Shown: positions 1 through 12,514 of the stretch, in pieces
How positions within the stretch are numbered: the first letter of the stretch is position 1
Layout: each line of letters starts with the position of its first letter
Source of the DNA: Silene conica
Lineage: Eukaryota > Streptophyta > Magnoliopsida > Caryophyllales > Caryophyllaceae
Length of the DNA stretch: 64,000 nucleotides
Assembly: GCA_029255685.2 (NCBI GenBank)
Contig: CM055311.2
Span: forward strand, 19,552,952 to 19,616,951
Direction: 5' to 3'
Notes under the pieces: model-generated
The model's input: the letters and a program-made list of their open reading frames with translations, nothing else
Told to the model about the DNA's origin: nothing
Database searches by the model: none
Translations under genes and position numbers: made by a program

Positions 1-2
1 TT

Positions 3-3000
3 GTTACGGGTACTTTTCTGGTTCACTCTTTATCTGCTTTCGTACTTTTTGATACGGGTGTGTCGATGTCTTTCGTATCCGAATCTTTTTCCATCCGAGC
101 TGGGCTCACTTCTTCATCATCCGTTGATACCTCCATATCCCTTCCTACGGGTGAGATTGTTTCTTGCTCCATTTTGTTCAAGGACGTACCTATCAGTATT
201 GCAGGGGTGATCCTTCCAGCTGATCTTGTCCAATTCAAGCTTGGAGAGTTTGATGTGATATTGGGCATGGATTGGTTAGCTCGTTATGATGCTAGGTTTC
301 AGTGTCGTGATCAGAAGATCGTTCTTAAGAGTCCAATGGGTTCGAGGGTTTCTTATCAGGGTGTTAGGGTTACACCTACTGTTAAGTCGGTTTCTGATCT
401 GAAGATGGTTAGCATGGGTAGAAAGGGTCATCAGATCTATCTATGCAGTGTTCGTGATGTTTCAGCAGAGTTAGAGTTGGAAGATATCCCTGTGGTTAAG
501 GAGTTTCCTGATGTCTTTCCTGAGGATCTACCTGGCATTCCTCCTGAGCGAGATGTAGAGTTCTCGATTGATTTGTTGCCTGGTACTGGTCCCATTTCGA
601 AAGCCCCTTATCGTATGGCTCCAGCAGAGTTACAGGAACTTAAGAAGAAACTTGAGGAGATGATCGAAAAGGGTTTTATTCGACCAAGTGCTTCGCCGTG
701 GGGTGCTCCAGTTTTGTTCGTCAAGAAGAAGGATGGTAGTATGCAGTTGTGCATCGACTACCGTGAACTGAATAAGGTTACCATCAAGAATAAATATCCT
801 TTACCGACGATTGAGGATTTGTTTGATCAGTTGCGTGGTGCTAGCGTGTTCTCTAAAATCGATCTGAGGTCAGGTTACCATCAGATTCCGGTTAAGAAAG
901 AGGACATTCCTAAGACAACCTTTCGTTAGAGATATGGACATTATGAGTTCATAGTTATGCCGTTCGGGTTGACTAATGCACCTGCAGTTTTTATGGATCA
1001 AATGAATCGCTCTTTCAGCGAGTATTTGGATAAGTGTGTCGTGGTGTCCATAGATGACATCTTGATTTACTCAAAGGATGAAGTTGAGCATGAGGTTCAT
1101 CTTCGTGTTATTTTGGAGACTCTGTGTAAGCAGAAGTGGTATGCTAAGTTCTCAAAGTGTGAGTTTTGGTTAAAGGAAGTAACTTTCTTGGGTCACGTGA
1201 TATCTGGTGATGGAGTTATGGTTGATCCATCAAAGATTCGAGCTGTAAGCGATTGGGAGAGTCCAAAGAATGTAAACGAGATTCGGAGTTTCCTTGGTCT
1301 TAATGGGTACTATCGTCGTTTTGTGCATGACTTCTCCAAGATCGCGAGGCCGATGACTCGGTTAATGAAGAAGGAATCCAAATTCATTTGGACTGAGGCT
1401 TGCGAATCTGCTTTCCAAGAGTTAAAGAAGAGGTTAACTACCGCTCCTGTGTTGACCTTACCAGAAGAGGGCGTCGAGTTCGATGTCTATTGTGATACAT
1501 CGAAGTCTGGTTTGGGTTGTGTCTTGATGCAGAAGGGTAAAGTTGTGGCTTATGCTTCCCGTCAGTTGAAAGTTCACGAGGTGAATTATCCGACTCATGA
1601 TCTTGAGTTAGCAGCAGTGGTGTTCGCACTTAAGTTGTGGCGACATTACCTTTATGGAGTCTCTTGCAACATTTATACGGATCAGAAGAGCTTGAAGTAT
1701 ATCTTCACTCAGAGAGATCTTAACATGAGGCAGAGACGTTGGTTAGAGTTGCTTAATGACTATAAGATCGAGCTGCAGTATCATGAGGGTAAGGCAAACG
1801 TGGTTGCTGATGCCTTAAGTCGCAAGGTGTGTCACGCTATGAGTTCGGTTTTGGTGTTACCTGATGACTTAAGTCGAGAGTTCCAAAAGATGAGCCTTGA
1901 GGTAGTTCTTCCTGGTAGCTTAGATTTAAGTGCGATGGTTGCTGAACCCGAGATCCTTAGCGAGATTCGAGTTAAGCAAAGAGAACATGAGTTCCTAGAG
2001 GGAGTTCGAGTCGCCGTGGGCGAAGGTCGCACCGAGGGCTTTGACGTTGGACCTGATGATGGTCTGCGATTCCATGGTCGTTGGTGTGTACCTAGTTGTG
2101 AGATCTTAAAGATTCTCAAGGAGGCTCATAGTTCTCCCTATTCGGTTCACCCTGGTAGCGATAAGATGTACAAGGATCTGAAACTACATTTTTGGTGGCC
2201 GAATATGAGGAAGGATATCGTCGGTTTGTGAGTCACTGTCTTGTTTGCCAGAAGGTTAAGCTTGAGCATCAGAGACCTGGTGGTTTGCTGCAACCTTTAG
2301 AGATTCCTACATGGAAATGGGATTCTATATCGATGGACCTTGTCATGAGATTACCGAGATCACCAAGAGGAATGAATGCAATATGGGTCGTGGTCGATCG
2401 TTTGACTAAGGTCGCGCATTTCATTCCGATGAAGGAGACTTGGAGTCCTGATGAGCTAGCTAATGCTTATCAGCGTGAGATTATTCGTCTTCATGGGGTT
2501 CCTAAGGATATCATCTCCGATCGTGATCCGAGGTTCTGTTCTCAGTTTTGGAAGAAGTTGCAGTTAGCTTTGGGCAGTGAGCTTAAGATGAGTACATCTT
2601 TCCATGCTGCAACTGATGGTCAGACTGAGCGTACCATTCAGACGCTCGAGGACATGTTGCGAGCTTGTGCTTTAGAGTTTCAGGTTAGTTGGGAAAAGAG
2701 TTTACCTTTAGTGGAGTTCTCTTATAACAACAGTTACCAAGCCAGTATTCAGATGGCTCCGTTTGAAGCACTTTATGGGAGAAAGTGTCGTAGTCCTTTG
2801 TGTTGGGATGACGCTAGTGGGGCAGTCGTTCTTGGACCTGAGTTGGTTCAAGAGTCAATTGAGCAGGTGAGGTTGATTCGTGAGAAGCTTAAGGCAGCCC
2901 AGGATCGACAAAAGACTTATGCAGATCTGCGGCGTAGACCGATCGAGTTTGAGGTTGGTGATAAAGTTTTCCTTAAGGTCTCGCCAATGAAAGGTGTTAA

Positions 3001-3336
3001 GAGATTTGGGATTAAAGGGAAGCTTAGTCCTAAGTACATTGGTCCTTATGAGGTGCTGGAGAGAGTTGGTGAAGTAGCCTATAGGTTGGCTTTACCTCCG
3101 AATTTGTCGAAGGTTCATGATGTTTTCCATGTGTCGCAGTTGCGTCGTTATCGCAGTGATCCTTCTCATATCTTACAAGCTGATGTGATTGAAGTAGAGC
3201 CTAACCTGACTTACGAGGAACGACCTGTTCGTATTTTGGAACGTCGGGAGAAGAGGTTAAGGAATAAGGTTGTACCTTTGGTTCGAGTTTTGTGGAGGAG
3301 TCAAAAGTTCGAGCAGGAGACTTGGGAAACCGAGGC
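3..3336 (+). pseudogene. Ty3/gypsy pol polyprotein (PR-RT-RH-IN-chromodomain), broken
   Basis: The polyprotein is open at the window edge. An aspartic protease DTG (51-59) is followed by V-S where Ala-Ser is usual. The reverse transcriptase follows with its catalytic IDD near 1051 in a VVVSIDD context (Phe is usual before IDD). RNase H has its first catalytic Asp in CDT (about 1491) and TDQKSL near 1680. The integrase zinc module (His-His-Cys-Cys, about 2130-2260), the DDE core (D near 2337, D near 2520, E in GQTERT near 2626) and a chromodomain-like tail ([15 protein letters not shown]) complete it. A TAG stop at 927-929 interrupts RT, and a frameshift near 2215-2228, between the integrase His and Cys pairs, ends the first frame at 2231; the next frame runs on. 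The last codons were displaced by E1 to 11576-11612. This copy cannot make a full polyprotein. Confidence 0.93.
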
Positions 3337-4572
3337 TGTTGGGAAATGTGTCCTCAACAATAGTGCGATCACGTAATTAAATCTCATGACGAGAATGCGC
3401 AAGGGATGATACGAATTATATTAGTCAACTGACAAACATCAATCGGTAATGATTGGCTAGCTAGAGTTTGACATTACTGTCGTATGACGGTGGTGGTCAG
3501 TTGATCCCTTTAGGTCACACCTTTAGGACAATTCCCTTAAATTGATAAAGTGATCAAATGTATATTGATACGATTTGATCATATTCCTTAAACTCGTATA
3601 CCGAGAAATCAGAGGTTAAATCTTATTGTAAGATTTATGTTTAAAATTGAAACGTGTCAATTATTAAACAATAAACGATATTTTATAATATCGTAATTAG
3701 AATGAATCGAGTTATAATTAATACAAAGGTTGTAAATCGTATTGACGATAAATTATCATTTTATATTTGTAATTTCGAATTACTTGTCAATTGATAAATA
3801 TGATTTATTTAATTATATATATAATATTTATATGATAAATATTTATATGTTTCAAATTAAAATTATTGTATTACCTAATGACATATAAGATGTCACATTT
3901 TGTACAAATTGAACAATTGACAAATTTGTAAAATGAAGTCCATTTTAAGTCTAATTTGGGCGGCTAAGTGGAGGTAGTTGTAGGTGATTAGTGTTTAATT
4001 AACATGCTTTAAACATAATGATTAAAGCATGCTTTGGAAACACTACCTAGGCAACCCTAAGAAGCATGGGTAAGAGAGTTGTCTCCCCTTTGTTCTTCTC
4101 CATGCCCGGCCATCACCACACCCCAAGTACCACCCACTTAATTAGTATGTGATACTCATTTAACCCTAATTCTAATCCTTTGACATTTTTTCTAAGTTAG
4201 AAAACTCCATCAAAACCTCTCAAATTATTATAGAGATAATAATATTCATACTACATTAGTAATAGTATTTTGATAATAATTCTAATTAAGAGATTAGAAT
4301 TAGCATTAAGGAAAAACCGATTTTGTGCTAGCTTGTTCAAGTTTCGGTTGTTTTAAGGGTTTGTCTTGGTGCATCACAAAGGAGGTATTCTTGTTGAATA
4401 CTTGGAGGATCATCCTTGATATTACTTGGACCGTATGTAAGGGTCGAAATCTCTCCTATTTCCGCATATTTTAAGCATGCATAAGATCTTTATCATGTTA
4501 ATTAAAATGTTAATTAAAATATTATGTTAGTATGACTAAAATAATTAGTTTATGAGATAACTAAACCCATCA
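3337..4572 (+). repeat. E1 5' LTR
   Basis: The 1236-bp LTR begins TGTTGGGAAATG and ends ACCCATCA. Relative to its partner at 10347-11570 it has an extra 12 bp in an ATTAAAATGTTA tract near 4505. It is AT-rich with no convincing coding potential. Confidence 0.95.
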
Positions 4573-4574
4573 AT

Positions 4575-4586
4575 TGGTATCAGAGC
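4575..4586 (+). other. E1 primer binding site (initiator tRNA-Met)
   Basis: TGGTATCAGAGC lies two bases after the 5' LTR and complements the 3' end of plant initiator tRNA-Met, the usual copia primer. Confidence 0.92.
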
Positions 4587-7025
4587 AACTAGGTTGTTTG
4601 CATGCTTTCCGTTTACGTTTTTACGGAGTTATTAGGATAACAAAATAAAATTTGGTATTTCGTTTAATATATGATATGGCCGAAATTAATTAAGCATGAA
4701 TACCTACTGTTTCTAAAATGTTTTTAGAATATTTGGAATATATTTTGCATATATATTGTTCATTGGTATTTTATTTTTCGGTTTTATTGATTTTTAATGG
4801 TTAAAAATTGTTTATTTTGGGAAAAAAAATAGTTAAAATCATCCTTTGGCCGAGATTTTTCAGTATGTTTTCACATGTATATCCTATGTTATGAATATGA
4901 ATTTTCGTAAATTATGGACATATAATACATGGGATATGAATTTTAAATGTTAAAATGCAATAAGATGAATAAAACTGGGTTTGTATAGTTGTATTTGGAA
5001 TTTGACTATAAATATTTATGAGTATGTCACATGCAATATTTAAAATGAATGCTAAATTTTCCAGAAATTTATCTCAAATATTGCATTATTATAGATTTTT
5101 AATGTAAAAATCGGGTAATTAGTGACATTATTTCGACTTTAATAGTTTAAGTTGGAATTTGGCCATAAAAATTTAACACGATGTCATATATATTATTTCC
5201 AGCATGCATAAAAATTTCGAGATTTTTATCTTATTTTATGCTTGAGAAATAATTTTAAAGGTTAAAATCGTATGATATATGACGAAAATCGTTAAAATTT
5301 GCAATAGTTGTTAAAATGGCCGGAAAATTTAACCCATTTTTAGTAATATATGATATGTTCATCACCATAATTTTCTTGGGCGCCAAAAATTTCTGTTTTA
5401 TTTAATTTTAATTTGTTGAAAAGTTGCATTTAAAATTGAAATAACAAGAGTCATGTAATTAAAAATTTCGGCTATTGGGCAGTGTGCCATTTAATTTTCT
5501 GTCCATTTTATGTTCTTAAAGTATTTTGGAAAGTGTAAAAATATTATTAGTATTTTATATGCATTTATGGAGCTAATTATTGAATTTTCCGACTTAAAAT
5601 GCTCGTTTTACGTATTATTTTCGAAATACATATTAAAACCGTATAAATACTAATATTTTAAAGTTCTGAAAATTTAAGAACATTCCAGATTTTTCAAAAT
5701 TTGAATTTTGAAATTTTCGAAATTTTTATGACTCTTTTTGTTTTTATATTATTTTACCCGTAAAACCGAGTTAATACCGAACAATATTATTATAATAAGT
5801 TAAGTCATGTTCAAAGTTTGAGTAAGACTAAATTTTGAAACCTAAAAGAGTTGGGATGATTAACTTAAGAGTGAATTCCGATTCACATTATGCATAGTGT
5901 TGTTAAACGTTAAAACACGCAATTCCATAAAACCGAGGTATACGATAAGTATTTATATAATTGATATTTAATAGGACGATTTAGCTTAGGATTTGCATGA
6001 TAGTTCATATATTCATAAGCATTGCATATTTTATTATAAATGTCATGATTTATTTACGTAATTTTGGGAATTATGTAATTTACTTAGTATGGCCTTAGTT
6101 TTTAAATCGGTATTTCCCGTAATGTAAGGGGTTACCGATTCGGTTGTAATTTTGTGATCTCGTATCACCCAATTGTAATTTATTTCTATTTTTATAATGT
6201 ATAAAGTAGACTAGAAAAGTTGTAATTTTTGTAAATTCCGGAGATCCTTGAAGACGGTGCCATTCGGAAAGGAGTTCCGAACAAGACGGTATTTACCTCG
6301 AAGTGCGTGCCTCGTGAAGTTCAAGGGACCAAAGGAGTTGGTTTCCGAATTTGTACTTTTATTATTTCTTTTCTAGGAAAGGTCATACTAAGGTTTATTT
6401 TTATACTTTTATTTTGCTTTTTATATGTTTGCATGCATAGCCAAATCGTCATATATCGTCTCATGCATTTTTCGATTTAGTCGACCTAGTCATTATTTTA
6501 TCCATAATTCACCGACTTAGTTCACTTAAACGGAGATAGATAATAATTTGACTAGATCTCTTACTTATAAATATTGAGACTTAGCCTTACCAAAAAGTAT
6601 GGACCCATGAATCCTTTCTTCACAAGAACGTAGGCTCGGCTATACCGGGGTACTAATTAAAATTGTCACGTTGGGTAAGTGGGGTAATAAGATTACACCT
6701 TGAAATTTGGTCGATCTCAACGAAAGTATTCGTAACCGTAGTTGTAATAAGTTCGGGCTAAAGACGATTTTTAGAAAATTGTCGACCGAGAGTTCTAAGG
6801 TAGAACCGATTAAGAGGTTAATCCACCAAATTATACCAATTAGGGATGAATCGGCTATACCGTGCCCGAATTAGTATGGGTTTGGGTCTCGGGATTGTTT
6901 ACTTAATTGGGTAAGAGATCATTAAGTAAATATACTAAACTTGTTTAAAATTATTTACGAGTTTTTGAAAATGACGTTGTTTTAATTCCTTCAATTTTAT
7001 TGTAGTTTAATTTTCAGCATCATCA
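4587..7025 (+). other. E1 untranslated leader
   Basis: About 2.4 kb of AT-rich sequence without a sustained reading frame separates the primer site from gag. E3 and the diverged E2 carry recognisable counterparts. The best shared blocks are one around 6110 (CCCGTAATGTAAGGGGTTA) and one at 6237 (CCGGAGATCCTTGAAGACGG). Such islands could hold packaging or translation signals; that is inference. Confidence 0.6.
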
Positions 7026-8045
7026 ATGGCAACCAACGCTCCACCTCTCACTAACGTATCATGGCTTCGATCCTTTATGGATCGTTGCAAACTCGATAAG
7101 CATGACTCAAATTTTAAGGATTGGGATGCGCAATTACTTTTGGCCGCTCAAGGTGACGATAAGACTTGTTACCTATCCGAAGCCGCTCCGACCGCTCCGA
7201 CCGCTCGTTCATCGGTCCAAACTCGTGAGGCCTATGAAGCCTACATGAAAGAGTCCTCCGCTCTTAAAAATGTGCTCATCTTCTCCATGGAGCCGGATCT
7301 CCAAAGGAGTATGATCAAGTTGACCACACCATATGAGATATACACCAAGCTTGCGACAATGTTTTCGCAAACTCCAAGGGTGATACAATATGAGGCGGCT
7401 TCCGCCTTCTTCGACATTAGCTTGAAGGAAGGGCAAAAGATAAGCCCTCATGTGCTCAAACTCGTTGAGCTAGCGGAAACTCTTAAAGTGCAAGGAGTTG
7501 ATGTTCCCGACTCTCTCATCATTGACCGAGTTCTTCACTCGCTCAATAAGGTGAAATCGTATGCTCAATTCCAGGTGAATTTTAATATGCGAAATCAAGC
7601 GACCACATTGGATGAATTGCATAAGATGCTTGTCCAAGCCGAGAGGGATATGGGACTTCATGAAAGTTCCATAAAGATGTCTTGAACATCGAAAAGAAAG
7701 GGAAAACGAGCTTCAAGAGGAATGCCTCTAAGGGCAAGGGCAAGAAAATGTTCAAACCCAAACCGACCAAAGAAAAGACCTTTTCGAAAGGCGCTTCCAC
7801 CTCGTCCTCAAAATCTGAAGATAAGTGCCATTATTGCACGAGGATAGGACATTGGAAGAGAAATTGCCCCAAATACTTAACCGATCTCAAAAATGGGTAG
7901 GCAACCGCCGTAGGTAATAATTCTCATTTAAATTCATGTCATTTATCAACTTATGTATAGTGATACAAATTTGTTGATATTTACCCTTTTTAATTGTTTT
8001 AAAGGGCCACCTCCTAATGATAAGGGCAAGGAGAAGGAAGCATGA
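7026..8045 (+). pseudogene. gag: E1 gag (copia-type capsid/nucleocapsid), frameshifted, with putative intron
   Basis: Gag would form the element's particle and bind its RNA. The ATG at 7026 opens with MATNAPPLTNVSWLRSF, followed by a copia-type gag domain and then a Lys-rich region and a zinc knuckle C-x2-C-x4-H-x4-C (CHYCTRIGHWKRNC, about 7828-7869). Compared with E3 a one-base deletion near 7673 shifts the frame, and a TAG at 7898-7900 replaces an AAG codon kept in E3. A putative intron at 7914-8004 (GTAATA...TTTTAAAG, 91 nt) would join the knuckle exon to a short exon ending NDKGKEKEA and TGA at 8043-8045. The same arrangement is seen in E2 and E3, so the intron is likely real; splicing itself is inferred. 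Confidence 0.8.
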
Positions 8046-10346
8046 AGTTCCTTACTTGGATGACTATGGTAGCATCCAATTGATCGAAGACTTGAAGAGC
8101 TACGCTCTAATTTTCATATTGTCTTCTTTCATATTTTGCATTTTATTAGAACAATTTATTTTCTTGTAAGACAAGGATTCAAATCCTAAAACAATGGTTG
8201 TAATTTTGGATATTAGTGACTTGGTTTTCAACCCGAGTCACTACTTTTGTTCTTAATCAATTTCTTGATTTTTAAAATAAATTGCATACCTTGTTAAAAC
8301 ATGAATAATGGTGATTTTATCACGAAATAAACATTGATACGATCAATATAATATAATAAAAGTGTTGATTAAAATGGAGAACTACACCCCATGAGATACT
8401 TTCAATCAAATTAAGAAATCATTAATTCATTATACGATGATCATTTTAAGTGAAAATGAGAATGTATTCATCACACCTATAAAACTTCAAACATTCATAT
8501 GCATTGGTTAAATCGAAATTGCTATCCTTATACAAGTAAAAGTTATTGTTAAAAGGATAGAGTGGGAGAATATATTTCGCTCACAAACCAATGATATACA
8601 TGTAGGATCTTAGAGAAGATTCATACATGGGAGACTTAAGAAGAGCCCTAAATGAATGAATTGAAGAAACTACGAGAGGACACTGAAGAAACTACGGGAG
8701 GACACAAGAGGAAATGTTCCTTATGTTTATTGGTTTCAAAGAGAGGAGACATGAAACCCCGTATGAAATCGGAAGGAAAACGGTTCCTTAATAAATGATT
8801 TTTCTAAATTTATAAGATAAAAGAGAAGAAATCATCTCAATCCTCTCAATGTAGTTAAAAGGGAATTATCATGTCATATTCGTCTCGATGAAACGAAGAC
8901 ATGAAAGAAGTGATGATTGATTGAATGAAGAATAGATCATTATAGGGATAGTGATAGTGATGATTCAAATAATAAATAGAGATTTACATGCAAGAAATGA
9001 AAGGTTCATTTAAGAGATCGAGCGATATTGTTTTTAGTGGGAGCGATATTCATTAAGAATTGAACCTACCATTAAGAGGGGATGGGTGATTCTTTAAGGT
9101 GTAAAGAATAAGAGGTTCTCAATTCTAGATGAACAAATACCTTATATCATACGATGATGGAGTTTTTCGGGAAGGTTTATTATGTTGATAATAAAAGGTC
9201 GCCCATTAGAAATAAGAATGGTTAGATATGATTCATATTAATAAAATCATGATCAAATAGCCAAGATGTTTGAAAATAGTAAGAGTGATGAACTCATTAA
9301 TAACTACAATATAGATTTCAGCACATAAGTGACTAGATAATTTCGAGTGATTCTTTAATCCCTCTAGTATATCAATACGTCACGAGTTATAAGATAACAG
9401 TGGGAGCTTCCCTCAGGAAAGGAACCTCAAGATCTAGAATGGGTTCTAGATATGTGCTCAAATAAGATCACATTATGTGAGATAATATGAGTCGGAAGGA
9501 GACCAAAATTTGTAAGTTTTGCAATCATGAATAAAAGGTTTATTCGCAAAACACTAATACAAATAGATGATCGTGCATCAAATGCAATGAAATAGTATTG
9601 ACTGTTTTTGCATGACAATGTCATTTGAGTTATAATTAACTCAAGATAAAAGATACTTTGTCAAAATCCAAATGGGTTGTAAGAGACAATATTGAACCCC
9701 ATAAGTGAACTGGATTGACTTAGTATACCCCTAGCCGCTTACATGAGGTGACATCTCAAAGCGACCTGAATGTGAGGCGACTGATGGCGAGTTCAAGTGT
9801 CATAGAGTCATATGTGATGACTAGTCGATCACATAATCAGACTGCAAGAGACACTCTGTCGGGAAATGTGACCGCTTATAGAGTTCTGGAAATTTTATAA
9901 TAGCCGGGTCGTGGCAAGAGCTGCTATAGTATTCTTGTGAGTCAATTCTTAGACTAAAGACTACTATCCCAAGATGGTACAGTTTAGGCATAACCTTGAT
10001 CCATTCTCTACGACTTTTCGTAACTGGAGTCAAATGGGATTGCTTTGGGTTGTGACTGACTGTGACTAGTTGAAGGAAGTAGTGCGATAGAAATTGTCCA
10101 CCCCTTGTCAGGGTTGTTCAAATCTCAAGGCCACTCGAGGAGAAGTCAACTGGAAATGCGTGGCCACGCTCGGAAGGTATCTATGGTAGATAGTTCCGGT
10201 CAGACAGTTATTCTCCAGATCGAGGAAACCACTAATGATATGATCGAATGCAAGTACGACCTCAGAGAGACACCTTGCATTGAGTGGGAGATTGTAATAG
10301 GACAAGAGAATTGGTGACGCACACTTGTCGAGGACAAGTGGGAGAT
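8046..10346 (+). other. E1 3' non-coding region and polypurine tract
   Basis: About 2.3 kb follows gag without a pol frame. It contains a 22-bp repeat (GAAGAAACTACGAGAGGACA-type) in two copies at 8663-8706. From about 9650 to 10346 a block is nearly identical to 38150-38842 of E3, closer than the sequence upstream of it. The polypurine tract AAGTGGGAGAT ends at 10346, directly before the LTR. The ~70-aa minus-strand ORFs at 9821-10033 and 10108-10412 overlap each other and show no domain. Confidence 0.7.
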
Positions 10347-11570
10347 TGTTGGGAAATGTGTCCTCAACAATAATGCGATCACGTAATTAAATCTCATGAC
10401 GAGAATGCGCAAGGGATGATACGAATTATATTAGTCAACTGACCAGCATTAATCGGTAATGATTGACTAGCTAGAGTTTGACATTACTGTCGTATGACGG
10501 TGGTGGTCAGTTGATCCCTTTAGGTCACACCTTTAGGACAATTCCCTTAAATTGATAAAGTGATCAAATGTATATTGATACGATTTGATCATATTCCTTA
10601 AACTCGTATACCGAGAAATCAGAGGTTAAATCTTATTGTAAGATTTATGTTTAAAATTGAAACGTGTCAATTATTAAACAATAAACGATATTTTATAATA
10701 TTGTAATTAGAATGAATCGAGTTATAATTAATACAAAGGTTGTAAATCGTATTGACGATAAATTATCATTTTATATTTGTAATTTCGAATTACTTGTCAA
10801 TTGGTAAATATGATTTATTTAATTATATATATAATATTTATATGATAAATATTTATATGTTTCAAATTAAAATTATTGTATTACCTAGTGACATATAAGA
10901 TGTCACATTTTGTACAAATTGAACAATTGACAAATTTGTAAAATGAAGTCCATTTTAATTCTAATTTGGGCGGCTAAGTGGAGGTAGTTGTAGGTGATTA
11001 GTGTTTAATTAACATGCTTTAAACATAATGATTAAAGCATGCTTTGGAAACACTACCTAGGCAACCCTAAGAAGCATGGGTAAGAGAGTTGTCTCCCCTT
11101 TGTTCTTCTCCATGCCCGGCCATCACCACACCCCAAGTACCACCCACTTAAATAGTATGTGATACTCATTTAACCCTAATTCTAATCCTTTGACATTTTT
11201 TCTAAGTTAGAAAACTCCATCAAAACCTCTCAAATTATTATAGAGATAATAATATTCATACTACATTAGTAATAGTATTTTGATAATAATTCTAATTAAG
11301 AGATTAGAATTAGCCTTAAGGAAAAACCGATTTTGTGCTAGCTTGTTCAAGTTTCGGTTGTTTTAAGGGTTTGTCTTGGTGCATCACAAAGGAGGTATTC
11401 TTGTTGAATACTTGGAGGATCATCCTTGCTATTACTTGGACCGTATGTAAGGGTCGAAATCTCTCCTATTTCCGCATATTTTAAGCATGCATAAGATCTT
11501 TATCATGTTAATTAAAATATTATGTTAGTATGACTAAAATAATTAGTTTATGAGATAACTAAACCCATCA
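10347..11570 (+). repeat. E1 3' LTR
   Basis: The 1224-bp LTR begins TGTTGGGAAATG and ends ACCCATCA, followed by the second GAGGC. It is about 99% identical to the 5' copy apart from the 12-bp gap. Confidence 0.95.
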
Positions 11571-11612
11571 GAGGCATCGATGAGGGAGAAGCATCCGCAT
11601 CTTTTCGAATAA
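11571..11612 (+). pseudogene. Displaced C-terminal codons of the Ty3/gypsy polyprotein
   Basis: Reading across the E1 insertion and removing one GAGGC copy restores the chromodomain tail frame, which continues ASMREKHPHLFE and stops at TAA 11610-11612. This shows that E1 landed inside the coding region and that the 5-bp duplication is genuine. Confidence 0.85.
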
Positions 11613-11650
11613 GGTAGTTCTCTTATCCAGTTTCGAGGACGAAACTTCTT

Positions 11651-11665
11651 TTTAGGGGGTTGGAT
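11651..11665 (+). other. Polypurine tract of the Ty3/gypsy element
   Basis: A G-rich stretch (TTTAGGGGGTTGGAT) lies directly before the LTR start TGTAACACCCC, where plus-strand priming is expected. A short non-coding spacer separates it from the TAA stop at 11610. Confidence 0.75.
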
Positions 11666-11876
11666 TGTAACACCCCTAATTTCCGTAATATATCTTTATT
11701 TAATTCCTTTTTCCCATATTTCATATTTTATTTCGGGAAAAATATTCTTTTCTTGTTTATATGGCTCGTTGGGCTCGAAATTCGGTGAAGCCCCACTTGA
11801 CTCTCAAGTCTCACGTGAGAATAGAGTGTTGGGTGGAGTTTTGGGCCTAAATTTGGATTAAACCCACGAGTTTTTC

Positions 11877-11887
11877 TATATATATAA
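11877..11887 (+). promoter_or_regulatory. TATA box of the Ty3/gypsy LTR promoter
   Basis: TATATATATAAG lies about 210 bp into the LTR and is followed at the usual distance by a CT-rich leader. This places the likely transcript start near 11905-11925, so both downstream hairpin fields would be transcribed. Confidence 0.6.
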
Positions 11888-12514
11888 GAGGAAAAACCAA
11901 ACCCTTGTTTTCTTTTCCACATCCTCTCTAAACCCTAAACCTAATTCTCTCCTTGTTTTTCTCTCCTCTTGTGCCGCATGCCACTTCCCTTCGCCTAGGG
12001 TTTCGTGCCGCCACTTCTTCTTCCTTTTTCCTTCGTGCTTTTCAAGCCTAGATCGATCCTACTCTTTGGATCTATCATTCCTCGTCGTAAGTCTAATGGT
12101 TTAAGCGTTTTATTTTTATTAGTTTTACATAATTAGTATATTTATTAGATTCGTTCTCTCTTTTGGCACGTGTGATAATTACTAAAGGTGTGGAGATTTC
12201 ACCTGGAGAAGACGTCTACGTTGTTGACGACGAGCTCTAGATTTAATTGCCAAAAAGGTAACTAGGTGTTTCTCTTTTAATTGTGTTTATGCCAATTGAT
12301 GTGATTAATATGATTTAATGATTGTTTGTACGATTAGTACATGTTTCATTATTTATTGTCATGAATTAATTGTGCTTCATATATTCATGTATGTTTCATT
12401 ATCTTAATTATGGATTATAATGTGTCGATAAGTCATTATGGGTGTCGTGTGCGCAACTAGGGTTCGCGAGAAAAACCCAAGATGGCGGCAAGGCTAACGG
12501 CCAAGAGCGTTGCT

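Larger units (their letters stand above)
3337..11570 (+). mobile_element. E1: gag-only LTR retrotransposon (copia-type, TR-GAG-like)
   Basis: This is a complete LTR element of about 8.2 kb with TSD GAGGC on both sides. Its LTRs (1236 and 1224 bp) differ by about a dozen substitutions and one 12-bp indel, so insertion was recent. The primer binding site matches initiator tRNA-Met. The interior has a ~2.4-kb AT-rich leader, one gag gene with a CCHC knuckle, and ~2.3 kb of non-coding sequence before the polypurine tract. I find no protease, integrase, RT or RNase H, so it must depend on enzymes supplied in trans. Gag-only elements of this kind are known as TR-GAG. Confidence 0.9.

Noticed and set aside
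9821..10412. 70-aa minus-strand ORFs also present in E3 (38317-38932)
   Set aside because: Their sharing is explained by overall nucleotide identity of the block; overlapping frames on both strands are equally open.
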